DNA from: Mesobacillus foraminis
Lineage (GTDB): Bacteria; Bacillota; Bacilli; Bacillales; Cytobacillaceae
DNA length: 64,000 bases
Assembly (NCBI RefSeq): GCF_004340465.1
Contig: NZ_SLVV01000002.1
Span: 186,001 to 250,000, forward strand
Direction of reading: 5' to 3'
The notes beneath the pieces are model-generated. The model searched no databases, was not told where the DNA came from, and saw only the letters and a program-made list of their open reading frames with translations. Positions 9,130 to 18,423 of this stretch are shown piece after piece (positions within the stretch are counted from its first letter, which is position 1; each line of letters begins with the position of its first letter). The position numbers were made by a program, and so were the translations under genes.

Positions 9130-10614
9130 TTGATTGAAGAAATTTTTACAACGGATAGCCTGGTACTGCTATCGGGTATCCTTTTTATCGTTGGTGTACT
9201 GACCACGAAATTTTCCTCGCGCATAGGCTTGCCTTCATTAATACTCTTTATGATTGTTGGAATGCTGATGGGGAGTTTTGTTTATTTTGACAATGCACAT
9301 CTTGCACAAATGATTGGAGTCTTTGCCCTCGTTATTATCCTGTTTGAAGGCGGATTGCAAACAAAATGGTCCACTCTCCGTCCAGTCATTCTCCCTTCTT
9401 TATCTCTTGCAACAAGTGGTGTGTTAATCACCTCGGGAATTGTTGCAATCGCAGCTAAACTCATTCTGGGCTTTGGCTGGCTTGAAGCCGTCCTGTTTGG
9501 GGCCATTGTCGGTTCAACTGATGCTGCTGCCGTTTTTGCAGTTTTAAAAGGTCAAAATATAAAACCAAAAATAGGTGCAACACTTGAGGCAGAGTCTGGT
9601 TCCAATGATCCTATGGCTGTGTTTCTCACAGTTGCAATGATTGAGCTGATCACCCTTCCAGATGCCAGTATCTTTTCGTTAATTGGGTCTTTCTTTGTTC
9701 AAATGGTAGTTGGTGTAATCCTGGGCCTGATTTTCGGCAAGCTGGCAGTATGGGGATTGAACTCGATTAATCTTGATTCAAGCGGACTATATCCAGTATT
9801 CGCTACAGCCTTTGCCCTGCTCACCTACGGCATGACCGCATTCTTGAACGGTAGCGGCCTGCTCGCTGTATATATCTCTGCTATAATCATCGGCAACGCA
9901 GACATCGCTTACCGCCACTCTATCTTCCGTTTTTCTGAAGGATTTGCATGGATGATGCAAATCACCATGTTTGTGATTCTCGGTTTATTGGCATTTCCTT
10001 CAGAACTTTTTGCTTTCGATATTATTATAAAAGGACTGCTGATGTCCTTTATCTTAATGTTAGTCGCAAGGCCGCTGGCAGTTTTCACTTCCACTTTCAA
10101 GATGAATTACAACATAAAAGAACTGGTATTCATTTCTTGGGCAGGACTTAAAGGAGCTGTTCCAATTGTTCTTGCTACTTTCCCGCTTCTGGCAAATATT
10201 CAGGGAAGCCACCAGATGTTCAATATTGTCTTTTTCGTAGTGCTCACGAGCTGTTTGGTTCAAGGTTCCTCAATAACCTGGCTGGCAGAAAAATTAAATT
10301 TAACCGGTCCAAAAGTGTCAGAACCTACTCATTCTCTTGAATTGGTTTCTCTTGGAAAGGCTGATGCGGAGATGATTGAATATAGAATGGAAGACGATGC
10401 CGAGATTGTTGGAATGACTCTTCTGGACATTCCATTTCCAACTGGCTCGCTTGTCAATGCTATTATCCGGGACGATCAGCTAATCCCTCCCACTGCTACT
10501 ACCATCATCAAGGGCGGTGACTTTCTCTACATTCTTTCCTCAAGAAAGCATAAAAAAGAAATCGTTCAGCTCCTTCAAAAGAAGAGTAAGAATGATACAG
10601 AACAAGTTGGATAG
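9130..10614 (+). CDS. CPA1-family K+ or Na+/H+ antiporter with RCK_C domain
   Basis: The product is 494 residues starting with TTG after GGGGGGCG. Residues 1-390 hold about 12 membrane helices with CPA1 signatures: LFEGGLQTKW, GSTDAAAVFAVL and LEAESGSNDPMAVFLT, the last containing the ion-site aspartate. The C-terminal part (about residues 405-485) is an RCK_C/TrkA_C ligand domain. This combination is that of NhaP2/CvrA-type antiporters, which usually export K+ or Na+ in exchange for protons. TATAAT at 9062-9067 with a weak TTCAAT 17 bases earlier may be the promoter. The true cation is not determinable here. Confidence 0.85.
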   Translation: MIEEIFTTDSLVLLSGILFIVGVLTTKFSSRIGLPSLILFMIVGMLMGSFVYFDNAHLAQMIGVFALVIILFEGGLQTKWSTLRPVILPSLSLATSGVLITSGIVAIAAKLILGFGWLEAVLFGAIVGSTDAAAVFAVLKGQNIKPKIGATLEAESGSNDPMAVFLTVAMIELITLPDASIFSLIGSFFVQMVVGVILGLIFGKLAVWGLNSINLDSSGLYPVFATAFALLTYGMTAFLNGSGLLAVYISAIIIGNADIAYRHSIFRFSEGFAWMMQITMFVILGLLAFPSELFAFDIIIKGLLMSFILMLVARPLAVFTSTFKMNYNIKELVFISWAGLKGAVPIVLATFPLLANIQGSHQMFNIVFFVVLTSCLVQGSSITWLAEKLNLTGPKVSEPTHSLELVSLGKADAEMIEYRMEDDAEIVGMTLLDIPFPTGSLVNAIIRDDQLIPPTATTIIKGGDFLYILSSRKHKKEIVQLLQKKSKNDTEQVG

Positions 10615-10621
10615 AAACCTC

Positions 10622-10650
10622 GCCGGCAATCTTTTTGATTGTCGGCCTTT
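10622..10650 (+). terminator. Rho-independent terminator after the antiporter gene
   Basis: GCCGGCAATC pairs with GATTGTCGGC (one G-T pair) around a short T loop, and CTTTTCC follows. It starts eight bases after the stop codon. Confidence 0.75.
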
Positions 10651-10817
10651 TCCTGATTAAAGATATATTGAATAGTGTCTGTAAAATTAGGCAGAACTCC
10701 CCTTCCTATTCAATTCCCTGGCCGCAATTCATAGACAAAGCATAAAATCACTGTTTTTTGAACAAGGAAGTCTGTTTTGTCTAATTCTTAATTTTCTGTC
10801 AATGGTTAGAATAGTTA

Positions 10818-10831
10818 TGTAAGTGCTTACA
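10818..10831 (+). promoter_or_regulatory. Palindromic operator upstream of the RG acetylesterase
   Basis: TGTAAGTGCTTACA has perfect six-base arms around a central TG. It lies 111 bases before the acetylesterase start. The same element in the opposite reading (TGTAAGCACTTACA) occurs at 14287-14300 upstream of the lyase. The arms match LacI-family operators, including cre, but the central CG required by most of them is TG/CA in both copies. A dedicated pectin-pathway regulator is inferred. Confidence 0.65.
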
Positions 10832-10941
10832 AAAAATGGTGGGGATCCACACTATTCAAAGAAAGAAGCTCCATCCAAAATTACTCTTTGGGGCATATGG
10901 AGCTGAATACTTTGGAGGACAATTCGTTAAGGAGGAAAAAG

Positions 10942-12126
10942 ATGAAAAAAAAGATCTTATCAAAAGCAATAGGCGTGCTGTTGTTTGTTATGGTGCTAAT
11001 GACTGGACTAGCTGGCAGCCCTGCACATGCTGAACCTAGTAATTACAAATTTGATTTTGGGAATGGTGATGTTGAACAGGGATATATTGGAGTCAGCGCA
11101 GGGGACAAATACAATAAGAAAACACGTTATGGTTTCAATACTCCAGAAAACATGGCTGATGTTCCCGCTTCAGGTGAAGGGGAAGCGAGTGACGCCGTCC
11201 AATTTTTGAAATTTGGCACGAAGAGTGATAATACTTTTAATGTGGATCTTCCAGAGGGACTTTATGAAGTAAAAGTGACGCTGGGAAATACAGCCAGAGC
11301 CAGCATCGCGGCTGAGGGAGTCTATCAGGTTATGAATATGACAGGCAACGGTGCCACAGATACTTTTCAAATTCCCGTAACCGACGGACAATTAAACTTG
11401 CTCGTTACAGAAGGGAAAGTTGGGACTAATTTTACATTAAGTGCACTGGAAATCAATAAACTATCCCGTCATCCTGAAACCAATAGAACGATTTACATCG
11501 GCGGCGACTCAACCGTCTGCAACTATTATCCTCTTGACTCAAGTGTCCAGACAGGCTGGGGCCAGCTCCTTCCGGAATTTGTGGATACTGAAGAATTTCA
11601 GGTGAGGAATATGGCTACCGGCGGCCAGTTTGCCAGAGGCTTCAGGGATGACGGCCAGCTTGAAGCAATCTTGAAATATATTAAACCTGGTGATTACTTC
11701 ATCCTGCAATTTGGAATAAATGACACTGCCGCGAAGAATAATACAACAGAGGAACAATTTAAGGAAATAATGAGAGATATGGTTCATCAAGTAGAAGCTA
11801 AGGGAGCCACCGTAATCTTATCAACACCACAAGGCAAAGCAATGGACTTCAACGAAGAAGGAATACATACTTCTGTGAACAGATGGTACCGTCATTCCAT
11901 TATTGCAGTTGCTAAGGAAGAGAATGTTCCTTTGGTGGACCTTAATCTATTAAGTTCGGCTTATTTCACCTCCATTGGCCAGGAAGCAACCATTCAGCAT
12001 TATATGCCGGATACTCTGCATTTAAACCGCAAAGGTGGCACTGAACTGGCCCGAATTGTGGCCGAAGAGCTAGAAAGACAAGGCTTTGACGGTTTTGTAG
12101 AGGAAGAAGAAAAAGATGTGGATTAA
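10942..12126 (+). CDS. rhgT: Secreted rhamnogalacturonan acetylesterase (SGNH, CE12-like)
   Basis: The product is 394 residues. The ATG at 10942 follows AAGGAGG and opens a clean signal peptide ending AHA (about residue 30). An N-terminal beta domain (YKFDFGNGDVEQGY onward, residues about 34-175) precedes the SGNH hydrolase. The hydrolase carries GGDSTV (Ser about 190), the FGIND block (Asn about 260) and PDTLHLN (Asp about 357, His about 360). This matches B. subtilis RhgT/YesY-type enzymes that remove acetyl groups from rhamnogalacturonan I so that lyases can cut the backbone. The gene converges on the RG lyase gene. The C-terminal tail is acidic (EEEEKDVD). Confidence 0.88.
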   Translation: MKKKILSKAIGVLLFVMVLMTGLAGSPAHAEPSNYKFDFGNGDVEQGYIGVSAGDKYNKKTRYGFNTPENMADVPASGEGEASDAVQFLKFGTKSDNTFNVDLPEGLYEVKVTLGNTARASIAAEGVYQVMNMTGNGATDTFQIPVTDGQLNLLVTEGKVGTNFTLSALEINKLSRHPETNRTIYIGGDSTVCNYYPLDSSVQTGWGQLLPEFVDTEEFQVRNMATGGQFARGFRDDGQLEAILKYIKPGDYFILQFGINDTAAKNNTTEEQFKEIMRDMVHQVEAKGATVILSTPQGKAMDFNEEGIHTSVNRWYRHSIIAVAKEENVPLVDLNLLSSAYFTSIGQEATIQHYMPDTLHLNRKGGTELARIVAEELERQGFDGFVEEEEKDVD

Positions 12127-12184
12127 ATATATATAAAGATAAAGAGTACCAGGTTTATTGCCGAATTATCTTGTTGAAAAGTGA

Positions 12185-12212
12185 GATGGGACCGTCCATG
12201 GACGGTCCCATC
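12185..12212. terminator. 28-bp perfect palindrome, shared terminator
   Basis: Each arm reads GATGGGACCGTCCA, giving a gap-free self-complementary 28-base sequence. Plus-strand transcription then meets TTTTCT, and on the minus strand CTCACTTTTC follows. It sits between the stops of the acetylesterase and the lyase, so it probably terminates both. Confidence 0.75.
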
Positions 12213-12219
12213 TTTTCTA

Positions 12220-14187
12220 TTATCGGATTACTTCACTTTTTCCTTGTTTTGCAGGGTAGATATTTGGCTGTTCTGGAGTCTCCATTCCAGATCCCAGGAA
12301 AAAGCTTGTATGAGGCGGCTGATTGTAGGCAACGTTCTGCCAGGCAATTCCCAGTCGGTAAACTGGATCATGCATCAGTGTATGGATGCGGTGCTCTGTA
12401 GGGTCTGTTGTTGTATAGATCCTGAGCGCGCTGCTGTCTTCCGTACGCCAGACCACTTCCTCACGCCAGTCCCCTAGTAAGTCTGCCTGCAGGCTAGGAG
12501 TCCCTTTTGTGTGATTATTTGAGAAGGTGCCATTTGCTGTTAACAGATTCTCTGTATTGCTGTTCTTGTAATTCCATTTATCAATCGTTCCTACACCTGT
12601 TTCGGTGGCACTGTTCCATTTATGGTCAAGCAGTTCGCGCTGCAAATCCCCATCCCACCATATCCCAAAGTTTGGAGATAACGGAACTTGGTCACTGATT
12701 TTTTCGCCTTTGTTTGTATACAGACCATAGATGTTCCCTCTGTTGCCCGGCGGATCTGCTGCCCAGACCTCTGCTCCTGGATACCTAGGGTCGATATCTG
12801 CTGCCATGCCTCTTCCAACATCAATCCCTAATTTAATTCCCCACAGAGTTTCACCCGAATCGGCATCCCTGAATTCCATTCCGTATGCCGCATTCTTGTC
12901 TTCATGAACCTGGAAAACCTCAAGTCCAGGACGAGATGGGTCCAAATCACTTAGATGCATGGCATCTCCATGTCCCAACCCCGTTGTATACATTCCTTTA
13001 CCGTCATGATCTACTGCCATAGCACCGTAAATGATTTCATCCTTGCCGTCCTCATCGACATCGGCGACACTGAGATTATGATTCCCTTGGCCGGCATATC
13101 CCTTATTTTCTGGGCTATTGCTATCGAAGGTCCAAACCTTTTTTAGTTCTCCATCACGCCAATTGTAGGCAACCAGAACTGACCTTGTATAATAGCCTCT
13201 CGCCATGATCAGACTCGGCTGTTTCCCATCAAGGTAGGCGATTCCGGCAAGAAAGCGGTCAACTCTGTTTCCATAGCCATCGCCCCAATCTGTAACCTTT
13301 CCACGAGGAGGGTCATAATTGGTTGTGATTAGCTCTTTCCCCGACTTCCCATCAAAAATCGTCAAATATTCAGGGCCTTCTAAAATATATCCCCCTGAAT
13401 TTCGATAATCCGCGGTTTCATCACCAATGACGCTTCCTTTTCCGTCCCTGGTCCCGTCCGCTGTTTTCATGGCTACTTCTGCCCGGCCATCACCATCAAG
13501 ATCATATACCATGAACTGCGTGTAATGGGCCCCTGCACGGATGTTCTTGCCAAGGCTGATGCGCCACTTCAGTGTTCCATCCAATTCGTAGGCATCGATA
13601 TAAACTTCGCCGGTATATCCGCTCCTGGAGTTGTCCTGTGCATTTGATGGATCCCATTTTACAACCAATTCGTATTCTCCATCCCCATCTAAGTCGCCTG
13701 TACTTGCGTCATTCGCACTATAGCTGTAGGCTTGTCCAGTTGGGGTTACTCCATTTTCAGGCTTCTCAAGAGGAACATCGTGAAAATTCTGCCCCCATAC
13801 GGTTGCTTTTTCAGATGGAGGCTGTTCTTTTCCGTCCACAATTGCACGCACATAGTATCGGGATTCAGAAGTCCCTTCATGATCTAAAAAATTTGTGCTC
13901 GTTGCTATCGGTGACTTATTAACCTTTTTTCCGTCCCGGTAAAGGTTAAAAACCACTGTTTCGGATTCAGTTCCCAGCAGGCGCCAGCTGACAAAAACCC
14001 CATTATCCGTTTTGACTGCCACCATTCCCCTACCGAGATCTTCCATTTGTCTTTTGATAGCTGTTTCTGTTTTCGGCTGCTGAGGTGCATCTGCGAGTAC
14101 AGCGGCTGATTGTGGAAGACAAAGAGATGCAAGCAATGCTGAAATGATGCATCGCCTTATTCCTATTTTTTTCTTTTTCCCGACCAT
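12220..14187 (-). CDS. yesW: Secreted rhamnogalacturonan endolyase, PL11
   Basis: The product is 655 residues with a signal peptide ending around VLADA, so it is the extracellular YesW type rather than the cytoplasmic YesX type. The PL11 beta-propeller is marked by repeated calcium-binding loops (STGDLDGDGEYE, VYDLDGDGRAE, VADVDEDGKDE), GYYTRSVLVAYNWRDG, and the C-terminal block DLLGDWREEVVWRT. It cleaves the rhamnose-galacturonate backbone of RG-I by beta-elimination. GGAGTGTGAGAA precedes the ATG. The palindromic operator lies 100 bases upstream. The intracellular half of the pathway (unsaturated glucuronyl hydrolase, transporter) is not in this window. Confidence 0.93.
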   Translation of the reverse strand: MVGKKKKIGIRRCIISALLASLCLPQSAAVLADAPQQPKTETAIKRQMEDLGRGMVAVKTDNGVFVSWRLLGTESETVVFNLYRDGKKVNKSPIATSTNFLDHEGTSESRYYVRAIVDGKEQPPSEKATVWGQNFHDVPLEKPENGVTPTGQAYSYSANDASTGDLDGDGEYELVVKWDPSNAQDNSRSGYTGEVYIDAYELDGTLKWRISLGKNIRAGAHYTQFMVYDLDGDGRAEVAMKTADGTRDGKGSVIGDETADYRNSGGYILEGPEYLTIFDGKSGKELITTNYDPPRGKVTDWGDGYGNRVDRFLAGIAYLDGKQPSLIMARGYYTRSVLVAYNWRDGELKKVWTFDSNSPENKGYAGQGNHNLSVADVDEDGKDEIIYGAMAVDHDGKGMYTTGLGHGDAMHLSDLDPSRPGLEVFQVHEDKNAAYGMEFRDADSGETLWGIKLGIDVGRGMAADIDPRYPGAEVWAADPPGNRGNIYGLYTNKGEKISDQVPLSPNFGIWWDGDLQRELLDHKWNSATETGVGTIDKWNYKNSNTENLLTANGTFSNNHTKGTPSLQADLLGDWREEVVWRTEDSSALRIYTTTDPTEHRIHTLMHDPVYRLGIAWQNVAYNQPPHTSFFLGSGMETPEQPNIYPAKQGKSEVIR

Positions 14188-14286
14188 TTCTCACACTCCT
14201 GATAAAATTTTTTTGCACGCATGTAACCTAAATCTTTATGTACAATATTGTTTTATAGTTCCATTAATCCCTCCCAGAATTTAAAT

Positions 14287-14300
14287 TGTAAGCACTTACA
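14287..14300 (-). promoter_or_regulatory. Palindromic operator upstream of the RG lyase
   Basis: TGTAAGCACTTACA within ATTGTAAGCACTTACAAT has nine-base arms counting the flanks, apart from the central pair. A further half-site, ATTGTAAG, lies six bases away at 14306. The sequence is the reverse complement of the acetylesterase operator. The 14188-14605 interval shows no coding capacity otherwise. Confidence 0.65.
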
Positions 14301-14605
14301 ATAACCATTGTAAGTTTAAACTGAAAATTTTGAATTTACATTTCAGACAATTTTGTTTAAATTTCAGTGTTTTATTAATACATTGGACTTTTTTTAATAA
14401 ATTGGGTAGATTTCAATTTTTCTTCCTAAACCTTTGGACCCACCTTTCTGTGTCAAACAAGAAGATTAATAGACAACCAATGTAAGTATAAGATAAAATT
14501 TCCATGTACAAAAATTCCTTCTTCCCAGCAGTTCCTGCACTGTTTGTTTTGTTAAGACAACAACGAAGGACTAGAGGGGGAAGAAAAATAAAATGAGGTG
14601 AATCC

Positions 14606-15520
14606 ATGAAATATCGGAGGCTTGGAAAAACTGATTTGAATGTGTCTGTAGTCGGTATCGGAACATGGCAATACGGCGGAGAATGGGGAAAAGAATTTAC
14701 CCAGAAAGAAGTTGATGGAATACTGGATCTAGCTCAAGAGTTTGGGGTCAATCTGATCGATACGGCTGAATGTTACGGTGACCACTTATCAGAACGTTTT
14801 ATTGGAGATTATCTCAGCCGAAGAAAACGTGAAGACTGGATCATTGCTACGAAATTCGGACACCATTTCCATGAAAATTTTGAACGATCCAGGCACTGGA
14901 GACCTGATGAAGTGCTCAATCAATTGGATGCCTCATTGAAAGCCCTACAAACAGATTACATAGACCTTTACCAGGCACATTCCTGCACAGACGAGGAATT
15001 CAATAATGACGCCCTGTGGACGCTACTGGATAAGCAGGTTCGAGCAGGTAAAATCAGGAACCTCGGAGTATCTCTCCGTACGAATGACTACAGCTGGCAA
15101 ACTGAAAAGGCTTCTGATTATAAGGTCGGCGCCATACAAGTGGTATACAACCGGATCGATACTGCACCTGAAAAATCAATTTTCCCTGCGGCACAAGAAC
15201 AAAATTTAGGCGTCCTTGCCAGAGTCCCGCTAGCCAGCGGATTTCTAAGCGGCAAATATAAACCAGGCGCTTTCTTCGGTGATAATGACGTTCGTTCAAA
15301 GACTAATGAAGATCAAATCAATAGAGTATTAACCAAAGTAGAGGCCATTGCTGCTTCTGAGGTTCCAGAAGGCGTCCCAATGTCCTCATGGGCCCTCTCC
15401 TGGTGTCTGAAACACCCTGCTGTCACATCTGTAATACCAGGCTGCAAAAATACAAAACAAGTTGAAATGAATGCAATGGCTGCTGAATTTGCCTCTCAGG
15501 ATCATCCACAGTCAATTTGA
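14606..15520 (+). CDS. Aldo/keto reductase
   Basis: The product is 304 residues with GAGGTG before the ATG. The AKR barrel is recognisable from MKYRRLGKTDLNVSVVGIGTW. The catalytic tetrad is visible: Asp in LIDTAECYG (about 53), Tyr in the same block, Lys in ATKFGHH (about 84) and His in YQAHSC (about 120). The NADPH-binding C-terminus has VIPGCKNTKQVEMN. The substrate is an unknown aldehyde or sugar. Nearness to the pectin genes is suggestive only, because a separate promoter region divides them. Confidence 0.85.
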   Translation: MKYRRLGKTDLNVSVVGIGTWQYGGEWGKEFTQKEVDGILDLAQEFGVNLIDTAECYGDHLSERFIGDYLSRRKREDWIIATKFGHHFHENFERSRHWRPDEVLNQLDASLKALQTDYIDLYQAHSCTDEEFNNDALWTLLDKQVRAGKIRNLGVSLRTNDYSWQTEKASDYKVGAIQVVYNRIDTAPEKSIFPAAQEQNLGVLARVPLASGFLSGKYKPGAFFGDNDVRSKTNEDQINRVLTKVEAIAASEVPEGVPMSSWALSWCLKHPAVTSVIPGCKNTKQVEMNAMAAEFASQDHPQSI

Positions 15521-15636
15521 ACTTTTTCGAAATAATAAAAAAGGATTTTCGACAAAAAAAACCCTAGCAATTTATATAATCCTTGTTATAATGGGTTAGG
15601 AATTTACTTGAATAACTTTATAAAAAGGTGGGCATT

Positions 15637-15831
15637 ATGAGTAAGTCTTCTTGCAGGTATGTTATTAACGCTTTAGGTAAAGGTGGAGAAACATACTATA
15701 CCCATTGTCAGGACAAAGCAGAATTAAACAGATGGCTCGCGGAAAATAAGCACAGGCTGTCAATGGATGACTTGAAAATCATTGATAAGAACAAGCATCC
15801 TCTATTAAAATGGCTATCTTTTAAACACTAA
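15637..15831 (+). CDS. Conserved small protein of unknown function
   Basis: The product is 64 residues starting MSKSSCRYVINALGKGG. The ATG at 15637 is preferred over 15628 because AAAAAGGTGGG precedes it at normal spacing. It is basic, with no membrane segment and no domain I recognise. A dedicated terminator follows, supporting a real transcript. Confidence 0.6.
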   Translation: MSKSSCRYVINALGKGGETYYTHCQDKAELNRWLAENKHRLSMDDLKIIDKNKHPLLKWLSFKH

Positions 15832-15857
15832 TGAATTCCTTGTCAGGAAATGACACA

Positions 15858-15884
15858 GACCTTCAGTCCGGCTGAAGGTCTTTT
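15858..15884 (+). terminator. Rho-independent terminator
   Basis: GACCTTCAG and CTGAAGGTC form a nine-base stem with a five-base loop, and CTTTTATT follows. The 375 bases after it, up to the CAP-domain gene, hold nothing I can identify. Confidence 0.85.
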
Positions 15885-16258
15885 ATTGCCTCCTGCACAT
15901 GATGAATGGAACACGGCATATACATTAGTGCCTGCCCTCCCCAATATCACGGAAGTCTCCGGTACAGCTGTGAGAACGGCCGTTTTACGTTAGAAAAATC
16001 AGATTAATTTTGAAGAAATGGATTCACTTATATTACACGGTGGCTTATTCCCGTTAACTGGGACAAATTAAAGCTTAAAAAGCCTTTTCTGCCAACGGAA
16101 CAGGCAGTCCTGTAAACTGGATGCTGAAATAATGAAATTTTCTGCCGTTGCCCTAGAGCGGAAAAATGCTCCCGAAGAATAGTCTGCTTTTCATCAGACC
16201 CTCAAGAGTCTGAAAAAGCAATAGCTGACGTCAGACGCCAGCCACTGCATCCATTATT

Positions 16259-17365
16259 TTATTTTCCGATAAACATCTGTGTCCAGTGATTACCTTGAGA
16301 TTCATACCCTACACCGATATGAGTGAAATCACGGCTTAAAATATTTTTACGGTGGCCAGGACTGTTCATCCATGATTGAACGACTTCCTGAGGTGTGCGC
16401 TGTCCCTGGGCAATATTTTCACCCGCCGACCTGTAGTTGACTCCATGATCACGCATCATGTCAAAAGGAGAGCCGTATGTCGGGCTTGTATGCGAGAAAT
16501 ACCCCTTTTGCTGCATATCAACGGATTTTTTCTGAGCGACCCCACTCAGCTGGGCATCTGCTTTTAATGGCGGCAGACCGTTTTGTCTTCTCTGTTCATT
16601 CGTTAAATCAATGACTTGCTGAGCTTCCTTGCTGATTCCTGCAGCCGGTTGCTGTTTTGCAGGTGCTTGTTGTTCTGGAGCCGGCTGCTGTTCTAGTGCT
16701 TGTTCTGGTGCGGCCCCCTGGTTTGGTGCTGCCTGCTGATCCGGTCCTGCCCCCTGGTTTGGTGCTGCCTGCTGATCCGGTGCTGCCCCTTGGTTTGGTG
16801 GTGCTGCTTGCTGATCCTGACGCGGAGCAGGAGCCATAGGACCACCAGCATGGAACCACATTCCGTTTCTAGGTCCTACTGGCAGGAACTGATATTTTGC
16901 TTCCCTGATCAAAACTGCCCTTGTATGCGGATACTGTTTACTTGACTGTGAAGTTCTGTAACTGGAAATATTCATATCCTCTTCATCATTCGTCCTGTTG
17001 CCGTTGTTGTCAAATATGTTCAGATCTCGATCCCTATTATCATTGGTTCTGGCATTACGATTGTCATGTTGCGCTGTGTTATTGTCTCTTTCGCCTTTCT
17101 TCCGCGCATTATTTTCATTGTCCCGATTGTTTCCAAACAGGTTTAAGTCTCCTTCTTCCTTGTTGTAGTCCTCGGTAAGCGGTCCATTATTATCAATACC
17201 GTTATCCCCGTCATTATTATTGCGGGTGCCTTGATTGTTATTTGTTCCGTATACACCAGGACCGCGATTATCCATGGCATTATCTGCATTGTCGCCAGTA
17301 TTGCACGCTGCAAGACTGACTGTCAGGACGCCGGCAGCAATCCATCCAAATTTTCGTTTGAGCAA
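16259..17365 (-). CDS. CAP/SCP-domain lipoprotein, YkwD-like
   Basis: The product is 368 residues. TTG at 17365 is chosen because AAAGGAGGAGA precedes it and it starts directly at the lipoprotein signal LLKRKFGWIAAGVL, with lipobox LAAC. Residues about 25-120 are an Asn/Asp-rich low-complexity linker. Residues about 185-240 are Pro/Gln/Ala-rich, with near-perfect repeats of PNQGAAPDQQA. The C-terminal 125 residues are a CAP domain with NEQRR, the histidine of YFSHTSP, GENIAQG and SPGHRKNI. Related Bacillus proteins are linked to sporulation or the cell surface. The enzymatic activity is unknown. Confidence 0.82.
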   Translation of the reverse strand: MLKRKFGWIAAGVLTVSLAACNTGDNADNAMDNRGPGVYGTNNNQGTRNNNDGDNGIDNNGPLTEDYNKEEGDLNLFGNNRDNENNARKKGERDNNTAQHDNRNARTNDNRDRDLNIFDNNGNRTNDEEDMNISSYRTSQSSKQYPHTRAVLIREAKYQFLPVGPRNGMWFHAGGPMAPAPRQDQQAAPPNQGAAPDQQAAPNQGAGPDQQAAPNQGAAPEQALEQQPAPEQQAPAKQQPAAGISKEAQQVIDLTNEQRRQNGLPPLKADAQLSGVAQKKSVDMQQKGYFSHTSPTYGSPFDMMRDHGVNYRSAGENIAQGQRTPQEVVQSWMNSPGHRKNILSRDFTHIGVGYESQGNHWTQMFIGK

Positions 17366-17464
17366 TTGAGTCTCCTCCTTTTTTCGAATATCCCTCTTAT
17401 TTTTAATGTTTTTCATTAAATTATAGATGGGAATGAAAGGATGGAGCAGACAAGACCGCAGTCA

Positions 17465-17998
17465 CTATTGTTCGAACACATATATTTTAGCGTTTTCTGC
17501 CTTTTTAATTTTCGGGCCGGAAAAACCTCGTTTCAATAACTCATTGCTCATGAATATCATTAAACCACCGTGGCCAACAATAAGCAGGTTCTCATCATGT
17601 TTGATCACCATATCAAGTGTTTTATTGATTTGCCTGATTACCTCTGCCTTCGTCACTTGCTGAGAACGATGATTAAAGAACCAGGCCATCCGGATAAAAA
17701 GCAGATGTAAAGCCAAGGGAAGCTTTAGGCGTGTCTTAAAGAATGGAGAAAGAGGTATCTCCCTCAATTCTTCCAAAAAAATGATATTACCCTGAAATGC
17801 CTTTTGCGCAGTGGTTCTTGCTCTTTTCAAATCGCTTGAATAACAATGCTTCCACTCAATATTCATGGTATCAATTTCTTTTTCAATGACATCGGACTGA
17901 TTGTATTCATCCTGCCATGCCATTAGCTCTCCCGATGACACCATTTTCCCAGGATATCCCCTTGTAACTTCAAAATGCCGTATCAAGCCAATTTTCAC
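17465..17998 (-). CDS. Histidine phosphatase family protein
   Basis: The product is 177 residues from a GTG start with GGGAAGGTAAAC before it. The phosphoglycerate-mutase-like fold is shown by LIRHFEVTRG (catalytic His, with the usual G replaced by F after RH), YSSDLKRARTTA, an acidic ELREI loop and LIVGHGGLM (second His). The residues needed for catalysis are present. It is likely a broad phosphatase (PhoE/CobC-like). It lies next to, but not clearly in an operon with, the 93-residue protein gene upstream. Confidence 0.75.
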   Translation of the reverse strand: MKIGLIRHFEVTRGYPGKMVSSGELMAWQDEYNQSDVIEKEIDTMNIEWKHCYSSDLKRARTTAQKAFQGNIIFLEELREIPLSPFFKTRLKLPLALHLLFIRMAWFFNHRSQQVTKAEVIRQINKTLDMVIKHDENLLIVGHGGLMIFMSNELLKRGFSGPKIKKAENAKIYVFEQ

Positions 17999-18040
17999 GT
18001 TTACCTTCCCCTATTGATTAGTAATAAAATAAAACTGATG

Positions 18041-18322
18041 TTAATTGGTCAGCCTTATTTTTTTATAAATAGTCATAAAAGCATTTGGATCAGTCTTTAA
18101 ATGGAAGGAATACAGCCCTCTGATCGTGTGAAAGTAAAGAAAGCCATTCCTGTCATTAAAAGGCCTGTATGACATATCAAGTATGTCTTCCATTTTAAAG
18201 TGGTCATTTGCGGATACTACCTTATCTTCATAAAGAGTTAGATACTCTTCTGTTTCAATGATTTGCTGGGAATTATTATGAATTCTTCGGATCACCCTTA
18301 TATATGGCAGCATAATAAGCAT
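18041..18322 (-). CDS. Small protein of unknown function
   Basis: The product is 93 residues from the ATG at 18322, with GAAGGGTGG upstream. A hydrophobic start (MLIMLPYIRVI) is followed by a beta-rich part with LTLYEDKVVSANDHF and FHTIRGLYSFHLKTD, which resembles a small PH-like or YcxB-like domain. That resemblance is only by pattern. No function can be assigned. Confidence 0.55.
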   Translation of the reverse strand: MLIMLPYIRVIRRIHNNSQQIIETEEYLTLYEDKVVSANDHFKMEDILDMSYRPFNDRNGFLYFHTIRGLYSFHLKTDPNAFMTIYKKIRLTN

Positions 18323-18423
18323 TGTAAACAAACCACCCTTCTCTTCTTGCAATAGCCACGCACTTTTCTATTCGTTTAATCTATCGCATAGTTGAAGGGT
18401 TGGCAAATGAAACAATCGAATTT

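Noticed and set aside
10818-10831. Calling the RG palindrome a plain CcpA cre site
   Set aside because: The central CG is replaced in both copies, so a specific regulator is favoured. CcpA is not excluded.
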